DNA of 64,000 bases from Bog-532 sp963830385 (GTDB lineage Bacteria > Actinomycetota > Actinomycetes > Streptosporangiales > Streptosporangiaceae). The number at the start of each line of letters is the position of its first letter. Position 1 is the first letter of the stretch. A program made the position numbers and the translations under genes. Location: the NCBI GenBank assembly GCA_963830385.1, contig CAWHMD010000011.1, positions 62,001 through 126,000 on the forward strand. The letters run 5' to 3'. This document shows positions 8,469 through 16,143 of this stretch, one piece after another. The notes beneath the pieces were generated by a model that saw only the letters and a list, made by a program, of their open reading frames with translations, was not told where the DNA came from and did not search any database.

Positions 8469-9277
8469 GCACTGTCGTCCTCCTGAGCCGAGGGGAAGCG
8501 CGGCGGCCGCTTCTCCCGCAGCGCGGTGTAGCCCTCCACCACGTCCGGTCCCAGGAACGTCAGCATCTCGTAGGCGGCCGACTGCTCGAAGGTGGGGCCG
8601 GCCGTGCGCAGCCAGCTGTTCAGCGCCCGCTTGGTCAGCCGGATCGCGGGCTGCGAGCCGGTGGCCAGCAGGTCGGCGATCCGCAGGGCCTCGTCCAGCA
8701 CCTGGTCGCGGGGGAGGGCCTTGGCCACCATGCCCGCCCGCTCGGCCTCCGCGCCGGTGATCATCTCGCCGGTCAGCAGGTGGTAACGGGCCTTGGCCAT
8801 CCCCGCCAGCAGCGGCCAGATGATGGCGGCGTGGTCACCGGCCGCGACGCCCAGCCTGACGTGGCCGTCGCCGATCTTTGCGTCCTCGGCAGCGATGGCC
8901 ACGTCGGCCAGCAGCGCCACCACCGTGCCCGCGCCCACCGCGACCCCGTTGATGGCCGACACGACCGGCTTCTCGCAGTTGATGATGTTGTAGACCAGGT
9001 CGCTCATCTCGCGGAGCATATGGCTGACCCGGTCGTAGTCGCCGGCCATCCGCTGGACCATCTCCAGGTCGCCTCCGGCGGAAAACGCCTTACCGGCCCC
9101 GGTTATCACCGCGACGCGCGTCTGCGAATCGGCGGCGACGTCGTTCCAGACGCGCGCCAGCTCGGTGTGCATCTGCTCGTCGGCGGCGTTGTACTTGCCC
9201 GGCCGGTCCATGGTGATCAGCAGCACGCCGTGGTCCCGCCGGGTGAAGGTCAGTTGCTCGTAGTCGGCAAAGCTCAC
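8465..9277 (-). CDS. Enoyl-CoA hydratase/isomerase family protein
   Basis: This 270-residue protein has the crotonase fold. The oxyanion-hole segments are GAGKAFSAGGDLEMVQ and SAINGVAVGAGTVVALL, typical of CoA-thioester enzymes. The two glutamates that activate water in true enoyl-CoA hydratase appear to be replaced: by eye the first falls in DGHVRLGVAAGDHAA and the second in ARYHLLTGEM, neither with Glu at the right place. The reaction is therefore uncertain and may be isomerase-, hydrolase- or decarboxylase-like. The GTG start (9277-9275) overlaps the stop of the upstream hydrolase as GTGA, with GGAGGG upstream, so the two are translationally coupled. Confidence 0.88.
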   Translation of the reverse strand: MSFADYEQLTFTRRDHGVLLITMDRPGKYNAADEQMHTELARVWNDVAADSQTRVAVITGAGKAFSAGGDLEMVQRMAGDYDRVSHMLREMSDLVYNIINCEKPVVSAINGVAVGAGTVVALLADVAIAAEDAKIGDGHVRLGVAAGDHAAIIWPLLAGMAKARYHLLTGEMITGAEAERAGMVAKALPRDQVLDEALRIADLLATGSQPAIRLTKRALNSWLRTAGPTFEQSAAYEMLTFLGPDVVEGYTALREKRPPRFPSAQEDDSA

Positions 9278-10122
9278 GATGGTTCCCTCCGGCCAGATGG
9301 CCTGCTCCCAGTGGAATTCGCAGCGGAAAAGGCGCCGAGGACGGCGGGCCAGGCGGCCGCCCGCGGGTCGATCAGGTCGAAGTGATCGCAGCCTTCGAGT
9401 TCCTGGCTCGTCACGTCGTCGCCGGCGTCACGCGCCCGGGCCGCGAACCCCCGGCTCATGGCCGCGGGCACCCGGTCATCCCGGTCTCCGTGCAGCAGCC
9501 AGACCGGGACCCCGATCGGCAGCAGCCGGGCCGGATCGGCCAGCGCGTACCGCTCGGGGCGGGCCGCGGGCGACCCGCCCATCAGCGCGCCCGCCGCCCC
9601 GTTCCCGAGCCCCTCCTCGTAACCGGCCGTCAGGTCGCTGACCGCGGCCAGCGCCACCACCGCCCGGATGGGGGAGGGCCGGGCGGTCCGCCACGGCGCG
9701 CCCGCGGGCAGCCGCGGCCGGGCCGCCGCCCACAGGCTCAGGTGCCCGCCCGCCGAGTGCCCGGCCAGCACCACCCCGGCGCCGGCCGCCGCCCCGCCGA
9801 GCTCGCTGAGCAGTCCCGGCAGCACGTCGACGGCTACCGCGATGTCGTCAAAGGTCCCGGGCCACCCGCCGCCCCCGCCGGTCCGCCGGTACTCGGGCAG
9901 GCAGACCGTGAACCCGGCCCCGGCCAGCCCCACCGCCAGCGGCCCCGCGTGGGTCCGGTCCCAGGCCGCCCGCCAGAACCCCCCGTGCAGGAACATCACG
10001 GTCGCCGCCGCCCGCGCGTCCCCCCGGCGCGGCCACCACACGCTGGCCACCTGCTCCGGCCCGGGCCCGTACCGAATCGTGTGATCCGGCTCCGCCGCCG
10101 CCCTGCTCAGTACGTCGTGCAC
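9274..10122 (-). CDS. Alpha/beta hydrolase, kynurenine formamidase-like
   Basis: This alpha/beta hydrolase has an HGGFW oxyanion motif, nucleophile elbow VLAGHSAGGHLSLWAA, an acid in HGDRDDRVP and histidine in EGCDHFDLIDP. H-G-G-x-W with G-H-S-A-G-G is the signature of the arylformamidase/carboxylesterase group. The open frame extends to 10194, but the GTG at 10122 gives the N-terminus expected for the family (VHDVLSRAAAEPDHTIRYGP), so I start there. It is the first gene of a two-gene unit with the crotonase-fold protein. No kynureninase or tryptophan dioxygenase gene is adjacent, so the formamidase role is only a family suggestion. Confidence 0.82.
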   Translation of the reverse strand: MHDVLSRAAAEPDHTIRYGPGPEQVASVWWPRRGDARAAATVMFLHGGFWRAAWDRTHAGPLAVGLAGAGFTVCLPEYRRTGGGGGWPGTFDDIAVAVDVLPGLLSELGGAAAGAGVVLAGHSAGGHLSLWAAARPRLPAGAPWRTARPSPIRAVVALAAVSDLTAGYEEGLGNGAAGALMGGSPAARPERYALADPARLLPIGVPVWLLHGDRDDRVPAAMSRGFAARARDAGDDVTSQELEGCDHFDLIDPRAAAWPAVLGAFSAANSTGSRPSGRREPS

Positions 10123-10164
10123 CAGCCCATGATCCCAGCCCCGCCTCAATGGAGCCCGTCCCCG

Positions 10165-10308
10165 GTGTATCTGAGGGCGTGGATACGACTCCACTTCGCC
10201 GACCCGCCGGACCTCGTGCAGCTGATGGCCCGGGCCCGCGCAAACGGGGCCGCCGATGACCCGGGCGCCGAGGTCGCTGCCAGCGGCGCAGAGCCCACCG
10301 CGGGCTAG
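10165..10308 (+). CDS. Possible small ORF, 47 codons, unrecognised
   Basis: A GTG at 10165, with GGAG 12 bases upstream, opens a 47-codon frame. It reads VYLRAWIRLHFADPPDLVQL, an amphipathic helix-like start, then a Gly/Ala/Asp-rich end. Codon choice resembles neighbouring genes. There is no recognised domain. It could be a chance open frame, since high GC makes these common. Confidence 0.22.
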   Translation: MYLRAWIRLHFADPPDLVQLMARARANGAADDPGAEVAASGAEPTAG

Positions 10309-10418
10309 CGGCGGCGGTACCTACCCGGGCCGCAGGCCGCGGGCCACTACCGCGATGAGGAGTCTCCTGAGTCACACCGGGCTCTGGAGTCTCACCAACG
10401 GCGCGACCCCGCCGGCTC

Positions 10419-10477
10419 GTTGGCGCCTTTGAGCTCGCTATGGCCGGCCCGTTGGCGCCTTTGAGCTCGTTACCGCC
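10419..10477. repeat. Two-copy direct repeat
   Basis: The string CGTTGGCGCCTTTGAGCTCG occurs twice within about 60 bases here, and a third partial copy (CCGTTGGCGCCACCGAGCGG) follows near 10527. The repeats lie downstream of the acyl-CoA ligase gene in a 390-base stretch without a convincing gene. Confidence 0.75.
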
Positions 10478-10570
10478 GCCCGCACCTACGCGGTCGATGG
10501 CGTCATCGGGTGCGCCAGGCCACGCCCGTTGGCGCCACCGAGCGGACGACCCCTCGCGCCCGCTCGGCTG

Positions 10571-10703
10571 ATCCCGAGCCCGAGCCCGAGCCCGCCGCGA
10601 GCCCGAGCCTGAGCCCGCCGCGAGCCCGAGCCTGAGCCCGCCGCGAGCCTGAGCCCGCCGCGAGCCCGAGCCCGCCGCGAGCCCGAGCGCGCCGCGAGCC
10701 CTA
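10571..10703. repeat. GAGCCC-based tandem repeat (minisatellite)
   Basis: About 130 bases are built from GAGCCC/GAGCCT hexamers and a longer unit of about 24 bases, GAGCCTGAGCCCGCCGCGA with small variants, repeated four to five times. It ends at the stop codon of the acyl-CoA ligase gene (10701). Such arrays change length by slippage. No coding or CRISPR-like spacer structure is present. Confidence 0.85.
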
Positions 10704-12368
10704 ACCCGCCTCGTCCTTGAGCTGGGCTTTGACCTCGGTTTTGAGGATCTTGCCGACCTTGGAGCGCGGCAGGTCGGGCCAGACCTCGACCTGCTTGGGC
10801 GACTTGACGCTGCCGATCCGCTCCTTCACGAACGCCTGTACCTCCGGGCCGCTCACCGCCTGCCCGGGACGGAGCTGGATCACGGCGGTGACGCGCTCGC
10901 CCCACTTGTCGTCCGGCAGGCCGATGACCGCGCAGTCCTGCACGGCCGGGTGGGCCAGCAGCACCTGCTCCACCTCGGCCGAGTAGACGTTGAAGCCGCC
11001 GGTGATGATCATGTCCTTGGCCCGGTCGACGATGTACAGGAAGCTGTCCTGGTCGAGGTAACCGATGTCGCCGGTGTGGTGCCAGCCGTACCGGGCCACC
11101 TCGGCCGAGGCGTCCGGGTTCTTGTAGTAGCCGGCCATGACCAGCGATCCGCGGATCACGATCTCGCCGCGCTCGCCCTGGCCGAGCAGGCGCCCCTCGT
11201 CGTCCATGATCGCGACCGTGGTCAGCGGGGTCGGCCGCCCGGCCGAGGAGAGCCGCTCGGTGGCCACCGAGCCGTCGGCCCGGAAGTGGTCGGCCGGAGC
11301 GAGCGTAGAGATCATCATCGGCGCCTCGGTCTGGCCGAACAGCTGGCCCATCACCGGCCCGATGCGCACTAGTGCTTCCTTCAGACGGCTGGCCGACATC
11401 GGGGCCGCGCCGTACCACAGGCACTGCAGGCTGGACGTGTCCGTCGTGTCCAGCGCGGCCTGGTCGAGCAGCATGTAGATCAGCGTCGGCGGCAGGAACG
11501 TGTGGGTGATCCGGTGCCGCTCGACCAGCGCCAGGAAGTCGGCCAGGTCGGGCTTGGGCATGATCACGATCTCGCCGCCGAGCGACAGGACCGGGAAGCA
11601 CAGCACCCCGGCCGCGTGGGTCAGCGGCGCCAGCGCCAGGTAGCGCGGCCGCGGCTGGAACGGGTAGCTCATCAGCGTCAGCGCCGACATCGTCTCGATG
11701 CTGCGGCCGGTGAGCATCACCCCCTTGGGCCGCCCGGTGGTCCCGCCGGTGCCGACCAGCATGACCAGCTCGTCGGCCAGCCCGGCGTAGGCCAGCCCCG
11801 GCCCCGGCAGCCCGCCGTCGGCCAGCCCGGCATCAGCCGGCCCAGGGTCAGCCCACCCAGGGTCAGCCCGCCCAGGCAGCCCCGGGCCGGCCGGACCGGG
11901 TTCCAGAGGTCCGGCCGGCCCGGGTTCGGAAGCCTCGGCGCCGATCCACTCCCAGAATGACGTAGCGTTCGGGAGGTCGCCGTCGAGGCAGACCAGGGTG
12001 GTGAGTTTGGGCAGGTCAGGCAGGATCTTCGCGACCAGCGGGCCGAACCCGGCCTGGAAGATCAGGCACCGGCAGTCGAAGAAGTCGAGCAGATCCCGGT
12101 TCTCGGCCGCCGCGTTGCGCGGGTTGATCGGGCACCACACCGCCCCGGCCAGGGAGATGCCGAACACACAGCTGAACGCGACCGGGTCGTTGGCCGACAA
12201 GATCGCGACCTTGTCCCCGGGGGTGATGCCGGACCGGGCCAGCGCACCCGCGATCCGCCCGGACAGCTGCTGGACCTGGCGGTAGGACAGCGTCTGCCCG
12301 GCCGTGGTCAGGCAGGGCGCCTCCGGTCCGAGGGAGGCACCCTTGTCGAGGTAGTCGGTCAGTCGCAT
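10701..12368 (-). CDS. AMP-dependent synthetase/ligase (acyl-CoA ligase)
   Basis: This 555-residue protein is of the ANL superfamily, which activates a carboxylic acid as acyl-AMP and transfers it to CoA. The phosphate loop is GTGGTTGRPKGVM, followed by LFGQTEAPMM (A5), WHHTGDIGYLDQDSFLYIVD (A7), RAKDMIITGGFNVYSAEVE (A8) and a C-terminal PRSKVGKILKTEV containing the A10 lysine. The ATG at 12368 has GGAGGGG 9 bases upstream. Just before the phosphate loop is an unusual insert of about 50 residues made of Ala-Asp-Pro-Gly-like repeats (for example ADPGWADPGPADAGLADGG). It lies 68 bases downstream of an SDR gene in the same direction and probably shares its TetR control. The acyl substrate is unknown. 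Confidence 0.93.
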   Translation of the reverse strand: MRLTDYLDKGASLGPEAPCLTTAGQTLSYRQVQQLSGRIAGALARSGITPGDKVAILSANDPVAFSCVFGISLAGAVWCPINPRNAAAENRDLLDFFDCRCLIFQAGFGPLVAKILPDLPKLTTLVCLDGDLPNATSFWEWIGAEASEPGPAGPLEPGPAGPGLPGRADPGWADPGPADAGLADGGLPGPGLAYAGLADELVMLVGTGGTTGRPKGVMLTGRSIETMSALTLMSYPFQPRPRYLALAPLTHAAGVLCFPVLSLGGEIVIMPKPDLADFLALVERHRITHTFLPPTLIYMLLDQAALDTTDTSSLQCLWYGAAPMSASRLKEALVRIGPVMGQLFGQTEAPMMISTLAPADHFRADGSVATERLSSAGRPTPLTTVAIMDDEGRLLGQGERGEIVIRGSLVMAGYYKNPDASAEVARYGWHHTGDIGYLDQDSFLYIVDRAKDMIITGGFNVYSAEVEQVLLAHPAVQDCAVIGLPDDKWGERVTAVIQLRPGQAVSGPEVQAFVKERIGSVKSPKQVEVWPDLPRSKVGKILKTEVKAQLKDEAG

Positions 12369-12436
12369 TGCGCGGTACCCCTCCAAGCTGGTGTTCCTCG
12401 TTGCCGAGCCGAGCCGAGCCGAGCGCGAGCCCCGAG

Positions 12437-13240
12437 CTACATGCCCATGCCCCCATCGACGGGAAGGCCGGCCCCGGTGATGAACCGGGCCCCATCGGAA
12501 GCGAGGAACACCACCGCGTCGGCCATGTCGGCCACCTCGCCCAGCCGCCCCAGCGGGGTCAGGCCGACGACCGCACCGACGGCCGCCTCGGTGCTTTCGA
12601 ACAGGCCGATCGACGCCACGTCGTTGGCCAGCTGGGCGCCCATCTCGGTCGGCACCAGGCCGGGATAGACGCAGTTCACCCGCACCCCGTAGCCGAGGTT
12701 GCCGGCCTCCATCGCGGCTACCCGGGTCAGCCGGTCCACCGCCGACTTGGTCGCGGAGTAGATGGCGATGCCGGGGAAGGCGATGGTCGCGGCGACCGAG
12801 GCGACGTTGACGATCGCGCCGCCCTGGCCGGCCGGGCCCCCCGGCCGCATGGCCCGGAAGCCGTGCTTGATGCCCAGCGCCGTGCCCAGCACGTTCACCT
12901 CGAGCATCTTGCGGGCGTCGTCGGCGTCCAGGTCCGCCAGCAGGCTGGTGATCTCCACCCCGGCATTGTTGATCACGATGTCGAGCCCGCCCAGGTGGCT
13001 GATGGCCTCCGGTACCGCCCGCTCCCAGCTCGCGTCCGAGGTGACGTCGAGCGTCACGAACTCGGCGCTGGCCCCGGACTCCCGCAACGCGTCGGCGCAC
13101 GACTTGCCCAGGTCCTCACGGATGTCCCCGATCACCACCGACGCGCCCGCCCGGGCCAGCGCCTGGGCCATCCCCTCGCCGAGTCCGCGGCCGCCGCCGG
13201 TCACCAGGGCCTTCCGGCCGGTCAGGTCGTACACGCTCAT
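12437..13240 (-). CDS. SDR family NAD(P)-dependent oxidoreductase
   Basis: This 267-residue classical short-chain dehydrogenase/reductase has the cofactor motif ALVTGGGRGLGEGMAQALA, D-V near residue 64, INNAG near 90, catalytic Ser in IVNVASVAATI and the YSATK pair. It ends ITGAGLPVDGGMGM, as in 3-hydroxyacyl or ketoacyl reductase-like members. It is the first gene of an SDR-acyl-CoA ligase operon divergent from a TetR gene. That suggests a fatty-acid, steroid or aromatic side-chain pathway, but the substrate is not known. Confidence 0.92.
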   Translation of the reverse strand: MSVYDLTGRKALVTGGGRGLGEGMAQALARAGASVVIGDIREDLGKSCADALRESGASAEFVTLDVTSDASWERAVPEAISHLGGLDIVINNAGVEITSLLADLDADDARKMLEVNVLGTALGIKHGFRAMRPGGPAGQGGAIVNVASVAATIAFPGIAIYSATKSAVDRLTRVAAMEAGNLGYGVRVNCVYPGLVPTEMGAQLANDVASIGLFESTEAAVGAVVGLTPLGRLGEVADMADAVVFLASDGARFITGAGLPVDGGMGM

Positions 13241-13311
13241 CGAGTACCTCTTTCCGCGGCCGCGCCGCCGCTGGGCAACAGGCTTGTGACGTGGTTCATA
13301 GCCTTCTCGCG

Positions 13312-13333
13312 TGTCTTGACACTTGTCAAGACA
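13312..13333. promoter_or_regulatory. Palindromic operator between SDR and TetR genes
   Basis: A 22-base inverted repeat with arms TGTCTTGACA and TGTCAAGACA around CT lies between the divergent SDR and TetR starts. It is a good candidate for the TetR binding site. The left arm also contains TTGACA, which could be a -35 element, so binding would block transcription. Confidence 0.65.
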
Positions 13334-13365
13334 TTGTCTGACGATGGTCCAGAGAAAGCTGGCCA

Positions 13366-13393
13366 GTCGTCAAGACAACGTCGTCAAGACAAC
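13366..13393. repeat. 14-base tandem duplication containing operator half-sites
   Basis: GTCGTCAAGACAAC is repeated twice head to tail. Each copy carries GTCAAGACA, the same half-site as the palindrome at 13312-13333. These may be extra, weaker regulator sites close to the TetR gene start. Confidence 0.55.
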
Positions 13394-13462
13394 GAGCGCC
13401 GAAGGGTGCCGAGACCAGACTGGTATTTTTGGGGTGACGGCCCCGCAACGATCGGACGTGTA

Positions 13463-14101
13463 GTGACCGAGGTGAAGGAGCAGAACCGGGACCGGGTCGC
13501 GCGCCGGCAGGTGGACAAGTTTGCCGAGCGGCGGGCCCAGCTCGCCGTGGCCGCCCTGCAGACCCTGGCCGAGCTGGGCTACGCCCGCACCAGCCTCCGG
13601 GACATCGCCCAGAACTCCGAGTTCTCGCACGGCGTGCTGCACTACTACTTCAGCGACAAGTTCGAGCTGATCACGTTCTGCGTGCGGCAGTGCAAGACCG
13701 AGTGCGTGACCCATTACGACCACATCGTGGCCACCGCCACCTCGGCCGACGAGCTCAAGTACGGCTTCGGGGCCACCATGGCCGCCACGCTGCGGGAGGA
13801 CGCGGCCATGCACCGGCTCTGGTACGACCTGCGCAACCAGAGCCAGTTCGAGGAGGCGTTCCGTACGGACGCGCGCGAGATCGACCAGAGCCTGGAGGAC
13901 ATGATCTGGCGCGTCGTGACCAGGTTCGCCGAGCTCAGCGAGAACCCGCCCGCGGTGACCCCGGCCCTGGCCTACGCCATGTTCGACGGGCTGTTCCAGC
14001 ACGCGCTGATACGCCACCTGGGCGGTGACGTCACCGCCGCCAAGGATCTGGAAGAAAACGTTCCGCGCGTCCTGGAGTCACTGTTCGCCCACCCGGCCTA
14101 G
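13463..14101 (+). CDS. TetR family transcriptional regulator
   Basis: This 212-residue regulator has an N-terminal TetR HTH: ALQTLAELGYARTSLRDIA followed by FSHGVLHYYFSDKFELITFC. The rest is the helical ligand and dimer domain. I start at GTG 13463, giving VTEVKEQNRDRVARRQVDKF; another GTG lies three codons on. It is divergent from the SDR-acyl-CoA ligase operon with a clear palindrome in between, so it probably represses that operon and itself and is released by an acyl-CoA or related ligand. Confidence 0.9.
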   Translation: MTEVKEQNRDRVARRQVDKFAERRAQLAVAALQTLAELGYARTSLRDIAQNSEFSHGVLHYYFSDKFELITFCVRQCKTECVTHYDHIVATATSADELKYGFGATMAATLREDAAMHRLWYDLRNQSQFEEAFRTDAREIDQSLEDMIWRVVTRFAELSENPPAVTPALAYAMFDGLFQHALIRHLGGDVTAAKDLEENVPRVLESLFAHPA

Positions 14102-14132
14102 CCGGCCGGGCCGCCGGGGCCGCCGAACCAGC

Positions 14133-14753
14133 TCACCCGTAGGTCGGGTGCTGCGGCCAGCCGGCCGGAGAGTCCTCCCAGTCCTGCTGCCTGCCGTAGG
14201 GGCACAGGTCGAGGATGTTGTGCAGGAACATCAGCCGGTCCACACCGCGGCTGGTGGTGTTGTAGGTGCGGTACACGTCGGTGCCGTCCCGCAGGAAGAC
14301 GCTCAGCATGAATCCGCCGTCGGCCCCGCAGTCCTTGGCGAACGACGTGCCGCGGGAGGAAACGAACGGCAGCGTCCAGCCCTGCTGGGCCTTGTAGCCC
14401 TCGATCTGCGCCAGCGGCATCTCCGAGACCGTGGCCCAGCTGACCCCCTCTTCGGCCAGTGTGTCCAGGTCAGTGACGTTGTTGGTGAACGCGGTACAGC
14501 CGGGGCAGAACTGATCCGGCCCGTTGTCCATGAACTGGTACACGACCAGCTCGTCCCGCCCCTCGAACAGATCCACCAGCGACTTCGGGCCGCCGGGCGC
14601 GTCGAACTCGTACTCCCCGACCTTGACCATCGGCAGCCGCCGTCGCCGCGCCGCCAGCGCGTCCAGCGTCCGGGTGGCCTCCTTCTCCGCCACCAGCAGC
14701 TCGTCGCGTTCGCGCTGCCACTCCGCCGTCGTCACGATTTCCGGTTGTGCCAT
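14133..14753 (-). CDS. DUF899 family (thioredoxin-like) protein
   Basis: This protein of about 206 residues starts MAQPEIVTTAEWQRERDELL and contains LVVYQFMDNGPDQFCPGCTA. That CPGC motif and the long N-terminal helix are typical of DUF899, a thioredoxin-fold family. It ends with VYRTYNTTSRGVDRLMFLHN and ILDLCPYGRQQDWEDSP, also family hallmarks. The function of the family is not established; a redox or detoxification role is only implied by the fold. ATG 14753 is preferred over the ATG at 14765, which directly abuts the GAGGAG. Confidence 0.88.
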   Translation of the reverse strand: MAQPEIVTTAEWQRERDELLVAEKEATRTLDALAARRRRLPMVKVGEYEFDAPGGPKSLVDLFEGRDELVVYQFMDNGPDQFCPGCTAFTNNVTDLDTLAEEGVSWATVSEMPLAQIEGYKAQQGWTLPFVSSRGTSFAKDCGADGGFMLSVFLRDGTDVYRTYNTTSRGVDRLMFLHNILDLCPYGRQQDWEDSPAGWPQHPTYG

Positions 14754-14788
14754 GGTCGCGATCATCTCCTCTGAGCTTCGTCCCACAC

Positions 14789-14853
14789 CAGGACAGCCAT
14801 ACCAGGGCAGCCGTACCAGGGCAGCCATACCAGGACCGCCATCCCAGGGCAGA
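14789..14853. repeat. Short tandem repeat, about 14-base unit
   Basis: The unit CATACCAGGGCAGC recurs about five times with one- or two-base changes upstream of the DUF899 gene. It lies in the region that should hold that gene's promoter or leader. Confidence 0.7.
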
Positions 14854-14886
14854 CGACCGTGGATGCGCGAACTCATCGCTCGCCTT

Positions 14887-14892
14887 TAGACT
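14887..14892 (+). promoter_or_regulatory. Candidate -10 of a leaderless transcript
   Basis: TAGACT lies 6 bases before the GTG at 14899. That distance is usual for leaderless actinobacterial transcripts that start at the initiation codon. No clear -35 was seen. Confidence 0.35.
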
Positions 14893-14898
14893 CGCGGC

Positions 14899-15018
14899 GT
14901 GTCTGAGTCGGGCCCGCGCACGCTGGCCGGCTCCCTGCGCGCGCTGGCCGCCTGGTGGCGTCCCGGGTCACTGCTGGTGGTGGCCGAGACCGTGCCGCTC
15001 GCCCAGAGGAGGCTGTGA
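14899..15018 (+). CDS. Possible 39-residue leader ORF
   Basis: GTG 14899 to TGA 15018 encodes VSESGPRTLAGSLRALAAWW followed by a hydrophobic LLVVAETVPLAQRRL. It ends 3 bases before the ATG of the next membrane-protein gene, and its last codons (CAG AGG AGG) provide that gene's ribosome site. The arrangement suggests translational coupling. No family is recognised, and it may be a remnant. Confidence 0.4.
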   Translation: MSESGPRTLAGSLRALAAWWRPGSLLVVAETVPLAQRRL

Positions 15019-15021
15019 GCA

Positions 15022-16143
15022 ATGGCTGACCCCAGGCAGTCCGGCCCGCCCGGACCAGTACCGCAGGCCGGGCCAGCGCCGCAGGCCGAGCCAGTGCGGT
15101 CACCGTACCGGCCCCTTCGCCTGATCATCATCGTTTTGATACTGGCGGGCGCGGCGTTTGCTGGCTTTCATTTCAAGTCTGCGGCTGATCCCGCGACCGA
15201 GCCGGCCAGCTTCAGCAGCCAGCCGCCGCAATACGTCAACGTGTATGAATCCAATACGAATCTCAAAATCACCGTCACCGTCACTCTCGGCCAGGGCTTT
15301 TTCAACGTCAATTACGACCGGTACGGGCCGGTGAAACTGCGCCCGCAGGGCTACACCGACTTTGCGGAAAGGGTCGATTTCACCGCGACCCAGACCGGGA
15401 ACGGGCCGCCGGGTGCCATCATCATTTCTGCCAGCACCCGTCCGCAGGCGGCGGCCGACGACTCTGTCTACGGGTCAAGCTCGGTGGGTGGGACCGTGGC
15501 CGTTCTCCCGGTCAAGGGCGGGGTCCAGGGCGGCGATGTGGGCCAGGCGGACAAGTACGCGGTCTGGTTCGCCCTCTCCTCAGATTTGGGCCACAGCTGG
15601 TCCGGAACCGCGCTCTTTGACCCGGTGCCCCTCATCTACCAGGACCACGGCTCGACCTTTGGCCACCTGCCCTCGGTCGGCGCCTACAGCTATCTGTACC
15701 CGCCGTTGGCGGTGCTGATGGGGGAGTACGACACCGCCACCGGACGGCCCCGCGCGGTGTCCTTCAGCCCTCCGAAAATCTCCGCCGGGGAGCGCGAAGA
15801 AGACTTCGCCGTTCCCAACTATCAGGCTTCCTACAGCGAAGTCGTCGAGCAGATCGTGCCCGCGCTGAGCAATACCGAGACGGCCTACATGAACCCCGCG
15901 ACCAGCAGCGCCAACGACTCGGACTATGAATGGCAGGCCAACAGCATCGATGGCCTTGCGCCGACGTTCAAGGCGGTTGACCTCGGCGCGGGCGACGCCC
16001 AGAGCCAGGCCGCGTTTTACTCGGGTATCGGTTTCGGGGTGGCCGGGTCCGCGCTCATCGCGCTCGTCCAGGAGATCCCGGCCGAGCGGCGCAACCGCGG
16101 GACACGCCCGCCCCCTCTCACGGCGGCAAGTGACCCCCGCTGA
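15022..16143 (+). CDS. Membrane-anchored protein of unknown function
   Basis: This 373-residue protein has a Pro/Gly-rich cytosolic start, a transmembrane helix at about 33-49 (LIIIVLILAGAAFAGFHF), a large outside domain rich in beta-type sequence, and a second hydrophobic segment at about 334-350. The N-terminal part of the outside domain (YVNVYESNTNLKITVTVTLG) looks like a beta-sandwich. No enzyme motif is visible. The ATG uses AGAGGAGG at good spacing. The gene has fewer G/C third positions (many TTC/TTT, AAT, GAA) than its neighbours. Its last 26 bases overlap the convergent hydrolase gene. Confidence 0.75.
   Translation: MADPRQSGPPGPVPQAGPAPQAEPVRSPYRPLRLIIIVLILAGAAFAGFHFKSAADPATEPASFSSQPPQYVNVYESNTNLKITVTVTLGQGFFNVNYDRYGPVKLRPQGYTDFAERVDFTATQTGNGPPGAIIISASTRPQAAADDSVYGSSSVGGTVAVLPVKGGVQGGDVGQADKYAVWFALSSDLGHSWSGTALFDPVPLIYQDHGSTFGHLPSVGAYSYLYPPLAVLMGEYDTATGRPRAVSFSPPKISAGEREEDFAVPNYQASYSEVVEQIVPALSNTETAYMNPATSSANDSDYEWQANSIDGLAPTFKAVDLGAGDAQSQAAFYSGIGFGVAGSALIALVQEIPAERRNRGTRPPPLTAASDPR

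Noticed and set aside
10571..10703. Repeat array considered as CRISPR
   Set aside because: Units are contiguous and degenerate with no spacers of constant length, and no cas genes are present.
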